Positions 33,060 through 44,810 of a stretch of 64,000 nt of DNA are shown here, in pieces. Each line of letters begins with the position of its first letter. Position 1 is the stretch's first letter. The DNA is from Pampus argenteus. Its lineage: Eukaryota > Chordata > Actinopteri > Scombriformes > Stromateidae. The DNA lies in assembly GCA_036937835.1 (NCBI GenBank), contig CM072861.1:7805501-7869500 (forward strand), read 5' to 3'. The position numbers were made by a program, and so were the translations under genes. A model generated the notes under the pieces. That model had not been told where the DNA came from. It saw nothing but the letters and a program-made list of their open reading frames with translations, and searched no databases.

Positions 33060-33852
33060 TCGTATTTCCCGGACTATAAGCCGCTACTTTTTTCCCATAC
33101 TTTGAACCATGCGGCTTATACAGAGATGCAGCTTGTCTATGAATTTTTCTTCAGCCCACAGGGGGTATATAAAACCCACTAAGAAATTCCTGTGATGCAG
33201 CTTTTAAGTTGAATGCCATCGATCTGGCCATCCGTGAAGGAAACAGAGCGGCTGCACGTAAGCTTGCCGTTAGTGAATCCATGGTGAGACGGTATGTGAT
33301 TAAGATTATCTGAGGCTGTTCAACTCCGACACTGAAGAGGACGACTTCAGTGGCTTCAGTGCGCAGAAGAAATGAAGTGACAGTGGTACGGTGTTTATTA
33401 GTTTTAAATGCTCAGGAGGAAGATAAATAGTGACTTGTGGCTTCAGTACATGGGAGAATGAAGCGACTTTAATAGTTGCGCAGTCGCGCTTTAACAGTGT
33501 GTGGGAGGAAAAGATGACAGTGATTTGGTGTTTAATGGTTTCAGTACGCAGGAGGAAGAAAAATAAAGTAACTTAGTCTTAGTGCACAGGAGGAAGATGT
33601 ATAAAACCATCAATTACTTTTCTGTTTTGTTTATCAGCACTTTTATTGCTGCGTTTATTGCTACTTTTATTGCAGCACTGTTTGGAAACAATCATTTCAG
33701 GTATATGAATAACTGAATAACTTATTTCTCAGCCTGGATATCGGCGGCTTATAGTCCGGTGCGGATTATGTGTGACAAAATATATATATTTCATTCAAAT
33801 TTCAGTGGGTGCGGCTTATATTTAGGTGCGCTCTATAGTCCGGAAAATAGAG
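33060..33852 (+). mobile_element. pogo/Tigger-like remnant, unit 2
   Basis: Orthologous to 9012-9772, with TA on both sides and the same helix-turn-helix coding piece (AIDLAIREGNRAAARKLAVS, near 33211-33270). It has an extra TTTATTGCTGCGTTTATTGC stretch near 33643 absent from unit 1. Confidence 0.75.
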
Positions 33853-34735
33853 TAAAAGTGTGTGGTTGTATTTCTTTGCAGTTTGTTCAAATATTGAACT
33901 GGAAATGAAAAGAGGTAGATAAGAAGGAACATCATATTTAAGGCAGCAGGGTTGCCTACTGGTTGTTTATTCATGTTGTCTTTCTAGTTCATGTATTTTT
34001 CGCAACTATTATTTGTTGTTCATGTAACCCTATCTCTCAGCATAGCTATACTTTGTACATTTGCACAAACACACAAAAGTGATAGCATGTCTAATAAAGC
34101 CATTTTTATTTTCAGTGTTCAAAATCACAAATTAAAATTTTGTCAAAGAGTTGTAAAATCTGAACATATGACAACTTCTGTCCTTAGACCCTCGACTCGG
34201 ATGAGGAACAACTCCCCAGAAATCCCTTTAACGGGACAAAAGGGAAGAAACCTCAGGAAGAGCAACAGAGGAGGGATCCCTCTTCCAGGACGGACAGACG
34301 TACAATAAATATCAAATGTACAGATTGGACAGCAGTAGAAGCTAATTTACAATATTATGGAAAAGTAAAGGGGTTTGAAGTCTGTGGATCAGTGAGAAGT
34401 GGGGCGGGAGCTGGCAGGTCGTCAACCATAAAACCTTCCCTGTGGCATGGAGACCTGGAGAGGATGGAGCAGAAAACACATGGAACAGGTGCAGAGGTTG
34501 TAGTTTGGGTGAAACAAAATCTTTAAAAATCTATGATTACAGGTGTATGATTTTTCTTTTATGGTAATATAAGAAATATATTTTAAAATACTTTATTTAA
34601 AAAAGGACAATTATCTACATTATTTAAACAAAACTATAAGTAAAAATGAATACACTACATTCTGTATGTGAAGGGATGTTTGTAGGATAATTTGATGTAG
34701 GGTGTGTATTTTTGGTCTGAGGTAGTTGGTGAAAT

Positions 34736-34800
34736 CCAGTGGCTTGGGGTTGGGGGTGGTTCAATGTTGGGGAGATGGGGGTTAGGGTAGGAGGGTTGTA
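34736..34800. repeat. Short G-rich block 3' of copy B
   Basis: The single-copy counterpart of the duplicated CAGTGGCTTGGGG block of units 1 and 3. It has no second tail remnant and only one GGGTTAGGG motif, so unit 2 shows the unduplicated state. Confidence 0.6.
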
Positions 34801-34808
34801 GGGCTGTG

Positions 34809-37800
34809 TCAATTCAGTTGAATATCCTCCTCTTGGAGAATGTCCATTATTTCCGCATCGATGTCTGGTTGCGTCATGTGAGGCTGTGTGATGTAAGCCT
34901 GCGTCATGTGAGGCTGAGACATGTGAGGCTGCGTCATGTGAGCCTGATTCATGTGAGGCTGCGTCATGTGAGGTTGTGTCATGTAAGCCTGATTCATGTG
35001 AGGCTGAGTCATGTAAGCCTGATTCATGTGAGGCTGCGTCATGTAAGCCTGATTCATGTGAGGCTGCATCATGTGAGGCTGCGTGATGTGAGCCTGCGTC
35101 ATGTGAGGCTGTGTGATGTGAGCCTGATTCATGTGAGGCTGCGTCATGTAAGCCTGATTCATGTGAGGCTGCGTCATGTAAGCCTGATTCATGTGAGGCT
35201 GCGTCATGTAAGGGTGCGTTATGTAAGGCTGCGTCATGTAAGGCTGTGTCATGTGAGGCTGAGTCGTGTATGGCTCAGAAAATGGCCCACAAGACTCTTT
35301 GGCTCGCTTTGAGACTGCTGCTAGTTCTGTTTCAGCTGCAATACAAACAAAATATGATCTTAGTGTTCACTTATTTCTTATGTATCTTCAAATGTATGTA
35401 AATGTACAAGATAGATAGAATAACTTCTTTAAGATGCATCATCTCGTTTGTTTTTACCTTGATTATTGTCCTTCCTCTTCCTGTTTTTGCCCTGTACAAA
35501 AACAAACAATTTGTTTTTTTTATCTGACATTAGCTGATAAAAACAATATTCTTTGCAGTGACTGAGTTCCATCAAATCTGATGAGTGTGATGTAAACTAT
35601 GTAAAATGTGTATGAAGTTGTGAGCAGGGTGTACTTACATAATTGTCCTTGGCTGACCACTCAGGGTGCTGCTTGGCGTGGAACAGTTTCTCCATTGCTG
35701 CCCGTTCATAATACCTGGCCTGCTGCTCCTTCGACAGAGACTTCCACTGTGGACAAATGTCAATACACAGTCATTTAGTACACACAACTACACAACTCTC
35801 ACTCATACAGTACTACATATAACATACTAACCTTTGCTCCCAGGATTTTGTTGACTACCGCACTGTCAGTGATGTTGTATTCTAACACAACATTGTGCCT
35901 TTGCTCCTGCCTATAGAGCATAAAGGCATTAGGCGGCTTCGTCACATAGCGCTTTTCTTGTTGGTGCTGGATGGGAACAGCAGCGCTAATATTCGGAACG
36001 TATGGCTGCGGGAGTTCAAAGACAGCCTCTCCATTCCTACACAGACATGCAGACACAAGCAAAACACACATTAGATAATAGAAAGAACCCATGTTTGGTT
36101 TAAACATCTTTAAGCTGTGTACATAGTCACATGCGTGTTACTTACACATATCCAACATGACGTAGGCTGTGGGGAAACTCTTTGGAGGACTGGACGGCTG
36201 GCACGTTGTTAGACTGCAGACACAAATAAAAACACATTGATTACTGAAGGTGCAAAGATGTCATTTATCTACCAGGTGGCAGATAGCCCCTTTTCTTTCT
36301 GTTATAATAACTACTTGAATGACCTGCTGTGACATCGAGTGAGACACTATGACACACATACGCAGGCAGGAAAGTTGTGAATGCTCTATCACTGACCACT
36401 ACAATGAAACCTAAAGATACTGTCTAACTGAACTGCATCCACAACCAACAGGTGAACCAGGGACTTACAAGTGGTGGAGGAATAGCAGGGAGAGCGTTGG
36501 CTGCTGCCCTCTGGAGATTATCTACAGGCCTCTGATATGGATGGAACTGTAGAGAGAGAGAGAGAGAGAAGGATGTTCAGCCATATTACACACACTCAAT
36601 ATATCATCTCAAAAACCAACACTTATGTAACCACAGAAAAAAGTGGCACTCTAAATCGGCACCGAAGACATTTTCAAGGTGTTTAACTGGAAGAATATTG
36701 AATGATATGTAATGGATGCAGGATTATTTACTGTTTAACATTAAACCTTATTGTGCAAAATAGCATCAGTGCATTGATACAGCAAACTTGACTGGGAATT
36801 GAATATTTATAAATAACTATACTTAAAAAACACATAGAACTTCAATTAAGAACGGCAATCAAATATACATACACATCATCATTACATATACTTGCATTAG
36901 TTCATTCCAATGTAAATTTTATTTGTAATATTGGAAAGTATTAATAAATGGCACCAACTCTTATCAAGTATTGTCAAGCTTAAGTTAATTTTCACTTACC
37001 CAGCTCTGCACATGGTTGGTGCACAGCACAGCTGGCTGAAATGGAGGTGTTGGACGTGAAGAAGGTCTTGAGGGTGGAGGAGGTGTTTGAGGTGCTGGGA
37101 CTGGTGGATTTTCATCATTGTCATCAGAGAGGGAAACGTCACTAAACGAAACCTCTGCTAACGACATGACTGGAGCTTTTGGCGATTCCACCTTCTCATC
37201 TCTGTTGTCAGAGAGAGAAACGTCACTAAACGAAACCCCAGCTAACGACATGACTGGAGATTTTGGGGATTCCACCTTCTCATCTATGTTGTCAAAGAGA
37301 GAAACGTCACTAAACGAAACCCCAGCTAACGACATGACTGGAGATTTTGGGGATTCCACCTTCTCATCTATGTTGTCAAAGAGAGAAACGTCACTGAACG
37401 AAACCTCAGCTAACGACATGACTGGAGCTTTTGGGGATTCCACCTTCTCATCTATGTTGTCAAAGAGAGAAACGTCACTAAACGAAACCTCTGCTAACGA
37501 CATGACTGGAGATTTTGGGGATTGCACCTTCTCATCTATGTTGTCAAAGAGAGAAAAGTCACTAAACGAAACCCCAGCTAACGACATGACTGGAGCTTTT
37601 GGGGAATCCACCTTCTCATCTATGTTGTCAAAGAGAGAAACGTCACTAAACGAAACCTCTGCTAACGACATGACTGGAGCTTTTGGGGATTCCACCTTCT
37701 CATCCCTGTTGTCAGGGAGGGAAACGTCACCAGGAGTATCCTGGATTAACATCTCATGATTTTTGTGGTGTGATGCCCAGGTTGTCTCAGACACAACATT

Positions 37801-37923
37801 TTCACTTGGAGTACCTATGTCCTCCATTAAGTGAAAAAGGTCTTCCAGTGCATCCTCCACACAGTTGTTTTCATTGTATGTGTCAAACATGTATTCACTA
37901 AATTCAGCAACGTTGTCCTCCAT
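34809..37923 (-). CDS. TCF/LEF-type HMG-box protein, copy B (647 aa)
   Basis: Exons 37923-37000, 36546-36469, 36213-36146, 36036-35832, 35746-35639, 35491-35458, 35335-34809 join in frame. The exon 1 donor is GTAAGT, stronger than the GTAAAT of copies A and C. Exon 1 has seven 28-residue units, but they differ in detail from copy A (for example DEKVDSPK, DEKVQSPK and SFSDFS). The HMG box differs at one conserved basic position: YVTKPPNAF in place of YVKKPPNAF. The pentapeptide tail is the longest of the three (about 26 units, starting TTQPH). No stop or frameshift is seen, so it could be expressed; the Lys-to-Thr change sits at the start of the DNA-binding arm and might affect affinity. Confidence 0.82.
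34866..35258 (-). repeat. 15-bp coding repeat, pentapeptide tail of copy B
   Basis: About 26 tandem units. Higher-order pattern: the pair HMNQA/YMTQP recurs, so 30-bp units have been amplified inside the 15-bp array. It is longer than in copies A and C. Confidence 0.85.
37126..37713 (-). repeat. 84-bp coding repeat, seven units, exon 1 of copy B
   Basis: Same register as copy A, but the order of unit variants (A/S after SPK, E/G in LAE) differs. Turnover of units by unequal exchange after duplication would explain this. Confidence 0.88.
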
Positions 37924-38690
37924 GGTCCTGCAGGTGTTTTGACTGGTGAAGAACAGTGTGCTGGATCCTGGATCTACTGTCACTGGATCTTCAAGGTTTG
38001 AAGGGTCTATAACTGAGCTTCTGTGAAACAGATTGATGGGAAGACGGTTTTTCAGACACTTTTAGATGTAGTTATTCCTGTTTACAACATTTGCACAAAT
38101 ATGACTTAATGACAGTAAATTAATTTAGCATTTCCTCAAAAAACACAACATCTCAGTGGGTTTTGTAATGTAAGAAGGCACCCTGGAAAATGAAAAATTT
38201 TCATATTTTAACCTTTTTGCAGTGAAAAAACTAATTATCTATTAGGATGTCCGGGACTTATACAGAACATATTTTGATATCCAACCTCGTTAACATGAAG
38301 TAAAGTAATTTTTCTGTGACTGTGTAACAACATTAGATTAAAACTAATTAAAATATATTATTAATAATACATTACATGTGTATGAAAGCTAGTGAGCTAT
38401 AAAGCACATACCTTCGTCGTTCACTGACTGTTCAGTTTCAGAGATTTAGGGTTTTAAGTCTCTGTTAATGTGTTTTTGCACTGACTTCTACAAATATGTG
38501 TTAATCAAATGATTTTCCACAAGTGAAATGTACCAACTGTAACACTGTCAGACGTTCTGTCTGAACATTCTGTATCGCATCAAAACATTAAGCTTTAACA
38601 CGTCACAAATAATGAAACGCAGCCGTTCTAACCAATCAGAGTGGTTGGCAAACAGCGGCCCGTGGACCAAATTCGGCCCTGCAGCAAAAA
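37924..38690 (-). promoter_or_regulatory. Likely 5' UTR exon and promoter of copy B
   Basis: Conserved donor GAAG/GTATGT at 38412/38411, acceptor upstream of the ATG, CCAAT box near 38632 and ACGTCAC near 38600, as for copy A. The leader and promoter are nearly identical to those of the other two copies. Confidence 0.5.
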
Positions 38691-40000
38691 TATGCGGGCT
38701 CCCGATGAAAGTATAGTAGAAATAATCTACTATCGATCACAAAATGAACACGTATAGTGTAAACCTGAATGTAATATAACCAGAATAGATTTGTTCTTCA
38801 CAAGCACAACTTGTTGATAACAAAAAACGTAAATATTTTTCATGTTCATAACCGAAAGATACAACATTTATAAAGCACTTAATTTGGCTTTCATTTGTCA
38901 TTATTCTCATTAAAAAGAATCTCGTAAGAATCAGAAGGAGTCGCTGCTGTGTCTTTCAGCACCACGGAGAGCGGCGAGGAGAGAGACGCTGTTTAATTAT
39001 TGATATTTAATTGATAGAAAATATGTGAAAATATCATTTTACTAATCCACCCTCCTGTGTGGGAAAAAGTAAACCTTCGTATTCCTGAGTGTTGCGGTTC
39101 ATACATAAATAGTTAACTATTTAATCTTCTGTCTTGCAAATGACCAAAGCATATATATAAATACACACACAAGACAAGACTTCGGATATATACACAAGCT
39201 AGTTATATATATATATCTGGAAGTGACTCTGCCTGTATACTTGATGAAGAGCAGATGGACCGAAACATTGTGATCTAATAAATATATACGAGACAGTATG
39301 CAGGAGTTTCTCTCATTATTCGTAAATGAAATCAAGAGAAAACATACAGGACAACATTTTCATTGCACCAGTTAATTTCCCTGTAATAAAAAATCCAGAA
39401 AAAACGGACCCATGGTTGAATGAGGCCAACATCTGATGTGTAAAGTGTCATGTGTAATATCCTTTCTCCTCAAAGTGTATCAGTAACCAAAAAAACAAAA
39501 ACAGTTTCCCATTCACAGTCTTGTCAGAGTGTGTTTTTGCTTTACTTTTAACCATTTCTGACTGAGATGTAAAGTTGAAACCACTGGGCTGTTAATAGCT
39601 TTGTTCAGTACTGCTGTTTTGTGACTCTTCTGGTTATCAACAGCCACTGAGTTATTTGAACATTTTTATATTATTTATGAAACATGCACCGTTAGAAATA
39701 CTACAACATAACTCTAAATTGAATTGTCAGCTATATATGACAAATATTTAATTGTAATGGGTAAATTTCATATTCATGTAGCCCAAGGAATTAGATACCT
39801 TGATCTTGTAGGTTTACTGTTATTGTTTGCACAATTTATTATTTGTTGTTCATGTAACCCTATCTCTCAGCATAACTATACTTTGCACATTTGCACAAAC
39901 ACACAAGTGATAGCATGTCAAATAAAGCCATTTTTATTTTCAGTGCTCAAAATCAAAAATATTTAATTTTGTCAAAGAGTTATAAAATCTGAACATATGA
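38691..40000. other. Non-coding spacer, unit 2
   Basis: The counterpart of 14561-15660. It includes about 190 bp (39000-39190) missing from units 1 and 3, where an (AT)n run joins the flanks directly. The Penelope/LINE-like 3' segment follows at about 39217-39290. Confidence 0.5.
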
Positions 40001-40242
40001 CAACTTCTGTCCTCAGACCCTCGACTCGGATGAGGAACAACTCCCCAGAAATCCCTTTAACGGGACAAAAGGGAAGAAACCTCAGGAAGAGCAACAGAGG
40101 AGGGATCCCTCTTCCAGGACGGACAGACGTACAATAAATGTCAAATGTACAGATTGGACAGCAGTAGTAGTTGTTGTGGAGATGCAGTTTACGGTTATGG
40201 TTACGGGGGTTAGTGTTAGGGTACAGGGGTTCTTGGCCTGTG

Positions 40243-40870
40243 TCAGTTCAGTTGAAAACCCTCCTCTTGTCGAATGTCCATTATTTCCGTTAGGGTCATG
40301 TCTGGTTGCATCATGTGAGGCTGTGTCGTGTATGGCCCAGAAAATGGCCCACAAGCCTCTTTGGCTCGCTTTGAGACTGCTGCTGGTTCTGTTTTGCCGC
40401 AATACAAACAAAATATAATCTTAGCGTTCACTTATTTCTTATGTCTCTTCAAATGTATGTAAATGCACAGGATTGATAGAATAACTCCTTTGAGATGCAT
40501 CATCTCGTTTGTTTTTAACTTGATTGTTGCTCATGCCTATAGAGCATAAAGGCTTTGAGCGGCTTCTTCACATAGCACTTTTCTTCTTGTTGGTGCTGGA
40601 TGGGAACAGCAGCGCTAATATTATTAGCATATCCATTCGGGAGTTCAAAGAATGCCTCTCCATTCCTACACAGACAAGCAGACACAAGCAAAACACACAT
40701 TAGATAATAGAAAGAACCCATGTTTGGTTTGAACACCTTTAAGCTGTGTACATAGTCACATGCGTGTTACTTACACATATCCAACTTGACGTAGGCTGCG
40801 GGGAAACTCTTTGGAGGACTGGACGACTGGCACGTTGTTAGACTGCAGACACAAATAAAAACACAAATTG
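40243..40870 (-). pseudogene. Partial HMG-box pseudogene B2
   Basis: Contains exon 7 (40243-40396, two pentapeptides, acceptor CAG changed to CGG), an exon 4 fragment (about 40538-40665) broken after MLYRHEQ in the HMG box, and exon 3 (40785-40852). It then runs into spacer. It matches the left part of A2 and C2 but lacks their second half and all 1.5-kb modules. It may be the ancestral arrangement from which the arrays grew, or what is left after an array was lost. Confidence 0.78.
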
Positions 40871-41455
40871 ATTACTGAAGGTGCAAAGATGTCATTTATC
40901 CACCAGGTGGCAGATAGCCCCTTCTCATTCTGTCATAATAACTACTTAAATAGTTGTCAGTGACCACACACTGAACTGTATGCAAACATATTGTGTCCTT
41001 CATCACATTTACAGTGTTCTTCTGCATCTATGTACTTAAATATATGTATTCAGAATCATACTGGAAGTGTGCTGCGTATACAAGAAATCTGACGCCTTCT
41101 GTGTTAAATGGTTTTCTACTAATGTCTAATGATAATGATAATAATAATAATTAATAATATGATAATCTGATTTATAGACATTTGTCCTGTATTCTACAAT
41201 GGGAGTTGTGCTGATTATATATCGGTGTGTGTGTGTGTGTGTGTAATGTGTTTATCAATTTATATTTGTATATCTTAAATGTTTTGAGTTACAAAGTTCT
41301 AATACATGTTTTGCCAAACTATTAGTACTGTACATTAAAAGTTGTTGTTACAGCTCAAGTACGTAGCATATGAATGAAGTATGTACCATATTTACACATG
41401 TAGAAGCATATTTATAAGACCATAAAGCAGGAAAATGACCAAATCTGTGCACGTA
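40871..41455. other. AT-rich spacer, unit 2
   Basis: The counterpart of 20401-20969; TG run expanded near 41225. No gene is seen. Confidence 0.6.
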
Positions 41456-42240
41456 AACAAAGTCTGGCTGTCAAAACGCTCGCTTCTGAAACGGTCGTCG
41501 TGTGTTTGAAATCAGGACGGAACACAAACGCAGCGAGACGTGCCAGAGACGTGTGGAGTGGGGTTTCGGCGTGAACGTCAAGTACATTGAAAACAACACA
41601 GGTGGTAACAAATTCACGCTTCCCGGAAGCACCACAGTTAAAGCATAATTAACATTATCTACCACATCATCCGCGGTCGTGACCGCCTCAGCTGTGCGCG
41701 CCGACAGTATAAATGCGCGCGCCGACAGTATAAATGCGCGCGCCTAAAGTAGTCTGATGAGAACCGCCACCCAGCTTGCTGCCATCATGGGTTTGTGCTA
41801 ATGAATGACTCACACTAAGCCAACACCAGCACTCTGCATAATTACACATCTGCAAGCTAACGTTACCATATTAAACCAAGCGAGTCCTGTCCGCAAACTA
41901 CTATCAGGTGAAGCTCCTGTGAGCAGAGCAGGAGAGTTGCTAGTCCCGCTAGCTGTCCTGGATGCTAGCGGGTGATAACGGCGGATGCTACCTAACAAAT
42001 TCAATGACACAGTTTGACAATTTTATATCTAACATCTTAAATTATTAGTTTTACCTCTAACGTACCTTCAAAAACGATGGAAAGCGCTCATGCGGCATCC
42101 ATCTTCTTTCCAAGTTGTCAGAGCCGAGAAAATGGCGGTTCAACTGGAGGTTGAAAGTTCTGAAGAAGATGGAGACGTCATGACGTCAGACGCACTGCAT
42201 CATGAGAAACTTAATTGATGTCGGTTTACTCAAATGAGAA
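41456..42240. promoter_or_regulatory. GC-rich, CRE-containing promoter-like block, unit 2
   Basis: Almost identical to the unit 1 block. It has the duplicated GACAGTATAAATGCGCGCGC (about 41703-41745), AAATGGCGG near 42130 and a palindromic TGACGTCA at 42181-42188. Preservation of all three motifs is consistent with, but does not prove, a regulatory role. Confidence 0.4.
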
Positions 42241-43142
42241 GAGCAGGTTACATGTGTGTTGAGGGAACAACATGTAATTCCACTTTGACCAGCATTTATT
42301 CCTCTTCAGATATTTTTCTGATTTATTTTGCTTAAAACATTATTCCTCTGTATTACTTCTACAGGAGTAACTAATTTCTTAATTTTAACGTCCTTTTTTA
42401 ACATTATGCTCGCTTCCTTCTGTTTCTCATTATATTAAACTAACTAAAAGTCAATCATTTCAAATATCTTACAATAATCCAATCCAAATGATCATTCACT
42501 CTTACAAGGGGCCAACTACACTCAATGTGTTCTTAATTCAACAAACCCCTATCACCAGCTCATTAAGTGGTGTCAAAGTTAAACCCTCAACACAAATGAT
42601 TTCTGCATTCAACTGCACTCTAACAATAAGCTCTCAAAAATATCTTAATCAGTCTGTTGCCAAATCTTTCTCTGAAACATACACATAAACAGTTAAGTTC
42701 TCTCCTTTAATAACCCTGATTGATAAGTATTCTTCTAATTGCCTATATGTGAAAACAGATTAAATTAATATCAATAAATCATAACATACACAAATACACT
42801 GCTCACAAAAATTAAAGGAACACTTTTCTTTATTGGGCCTGGCATGAATTGAATTAAACCTGTCTGATAATTTTCTGGTTGGTTAAGCAGCTGAGGGCCT
42901 CGATAATCAATTTCGGCTGTATTGGTGTTCATGGAATTAACCATAGACATATATACATAGACGCCACATTGAGCGCTGAATGGTATCATCTCCACAGGGT
43001 AGGTGATCACTATGCTGTAAGGATACCATAAATCAATACTACACTATACAGAAGATGTTTTTCCTTTTCTGAATGTGAAGGAATCAGTGATGTTTGTTTA
43101 CTACACTGTGAGATCATTTCTATATGTTATCCTTCGCTTTAG
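42241..43142. other. Non-coding spacer, unit 2
   Basis: The counterpart of 21761-22662, including the AAAATTAAAGGAACAC repeat edge near 42808. No gene is seen. Confidence 0.45.
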
Positions 43143-44615
43143 CCTGTGGTTAACAGGACGTCTCAGACCTCAAAGAAGGCACAGGAGACCCTGTCACTGG
43201 ACTGTTCCGAGCTTGTCCAAGAGGACAAGCCCCTGCCCAATGATGTGAGTAATAAGAGCTAGCTATGCCTCAAACAGCTGTGAGCATTATGACGATATGA
43301 TGATTATATTTAAACCTCTTCTAACCCCCACCCCCCATGCATATATATATACTGTATATATAAACATGATTTATAATATTTTCATCCTTGTTTGTACTAG
43401 GACCACTCCTATGCTCTGCCTTCATCACATGATGATCTGAGGGCCAGACTCAGGGAAGCCCTGGCTAGGGTGGAGAGTCTGAAAAGAGAGAGGAGGAACG
43501 CGCAGGACAGAGAGAAAAGGGCAAAGAACACTGTGAGTGGTCTTCTGCAGGATCTCAGGGTGAAGAAACTAATAAATGAAGAGTTGAAAGAGCAGCTCGA
43601 TATATACTCAGGTAATTAATAATAATAATAATCAGGATTTTTGTTAAGACTTCCTAGTGATTTCAATGGTACTTACTAATTTGCCTGTGCTATTGAATTT
43701 CAGATCTTCCAATACACCTCCTGTCAAAACAGAGCCACGAATACACCAAAGACCAGAGGGAGTTTGCCATCACTCTCCACTTACATGGCCCGAAGGCATA
43801 CAGCTATATGAGGGAGACTCTTAATATCAACCTCCCACATCCACATACATTGCAAAGGTATTGTTCATATTATTTGAAACCTTTTTTTTCCATTACATTC
43901 CGTTAGCTGTGCACATTATTTCATCCTGTTATGACTGAACAGATTGAAAGGCGGACATACCTACACATAGCATTATTAAAATCTGCCAATACTGCTTCCA
44001 GTGATTATTGATCAGCCAAAAAAAAAAATCCATATTAAATGACTGCTTTTCCAAGGTGGATGAGCTCTGTGGATGCCAAGCCTGGCCTTAACATGATGAT
44101 GCTGGACATGTTGAAGAGAAGACAAGAGGAAGACCCAGCTAAATATGGTTGTGTGTGTCTCATGTTGGATGCCATGGCCATTAGAAAACATGTCCAGTAC
44201 AAACCCCATACCAGGACAATGTCTGGATTTGTGGATATGGGGGATGGTTTGAATGAGACAGATGTTGGCCACTGGAAGGCCCCAACTGCCTACTATCTGA
44301 CCAAGTGCCTGTCACCAGAGACTCAGGAGGTTCTGCTTGTTCATGCGTTGGAGGAACTGCATAAGTGCGGCATAAGAGTGTTATGTGTCACAATGGATGG
44401 GCATGCCTCCAATGTCCGCATGTGCAACCTACTTGGGTGCCAGCTAAAGGGAAACCCTGTTGAGCCCTTAAAAACATTCTTTCAACATCCAGTGACTGGT
44501 GAGAAGGTTTTTGTGATGATGGATGCTTGCCACATGTTGAAGTTGGCACGGAATATGCTACCGGCTTACAGTTCATTAACCAGCACCAGTGGCCAGATCA
44601 ACTGGAAATACATTA
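43143..44615 (+). pseudogene. P-element/THAP9-like transposase relic, unit 2 (truncated)
   Basis: The first four exons of the unit 1 element are present. Where unit 1 has the premature TAG, this copy reads LPAYSSL, so that stop arose in unit 1 only. It has its own 39-bp in-frame deletion (DVGHWKAPTAYYL). After ...GQINWKYI the sequence breaks off at a run of C (44613-44628) and joins sequence equivalent to about 26560 of unit 1. All later exons are gone. Confidence 0.8.
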
Positions 44616-44810
44616 TCCCCCCCCCCCCCTCTTCAATGTTTACGTGTATAAATCTTATTTATTCATGGACTTATAAAATATTAGACTTTTATTACAGACT
44701 TTTATTTTGTTTTATGTATTACAGCAGGTGATCAGCTCAATCAAACACAAACAATAATGTATAACAATGTAATAACATAAACAAAACATAAATAAGTCCT
44801 CTACCTACCA

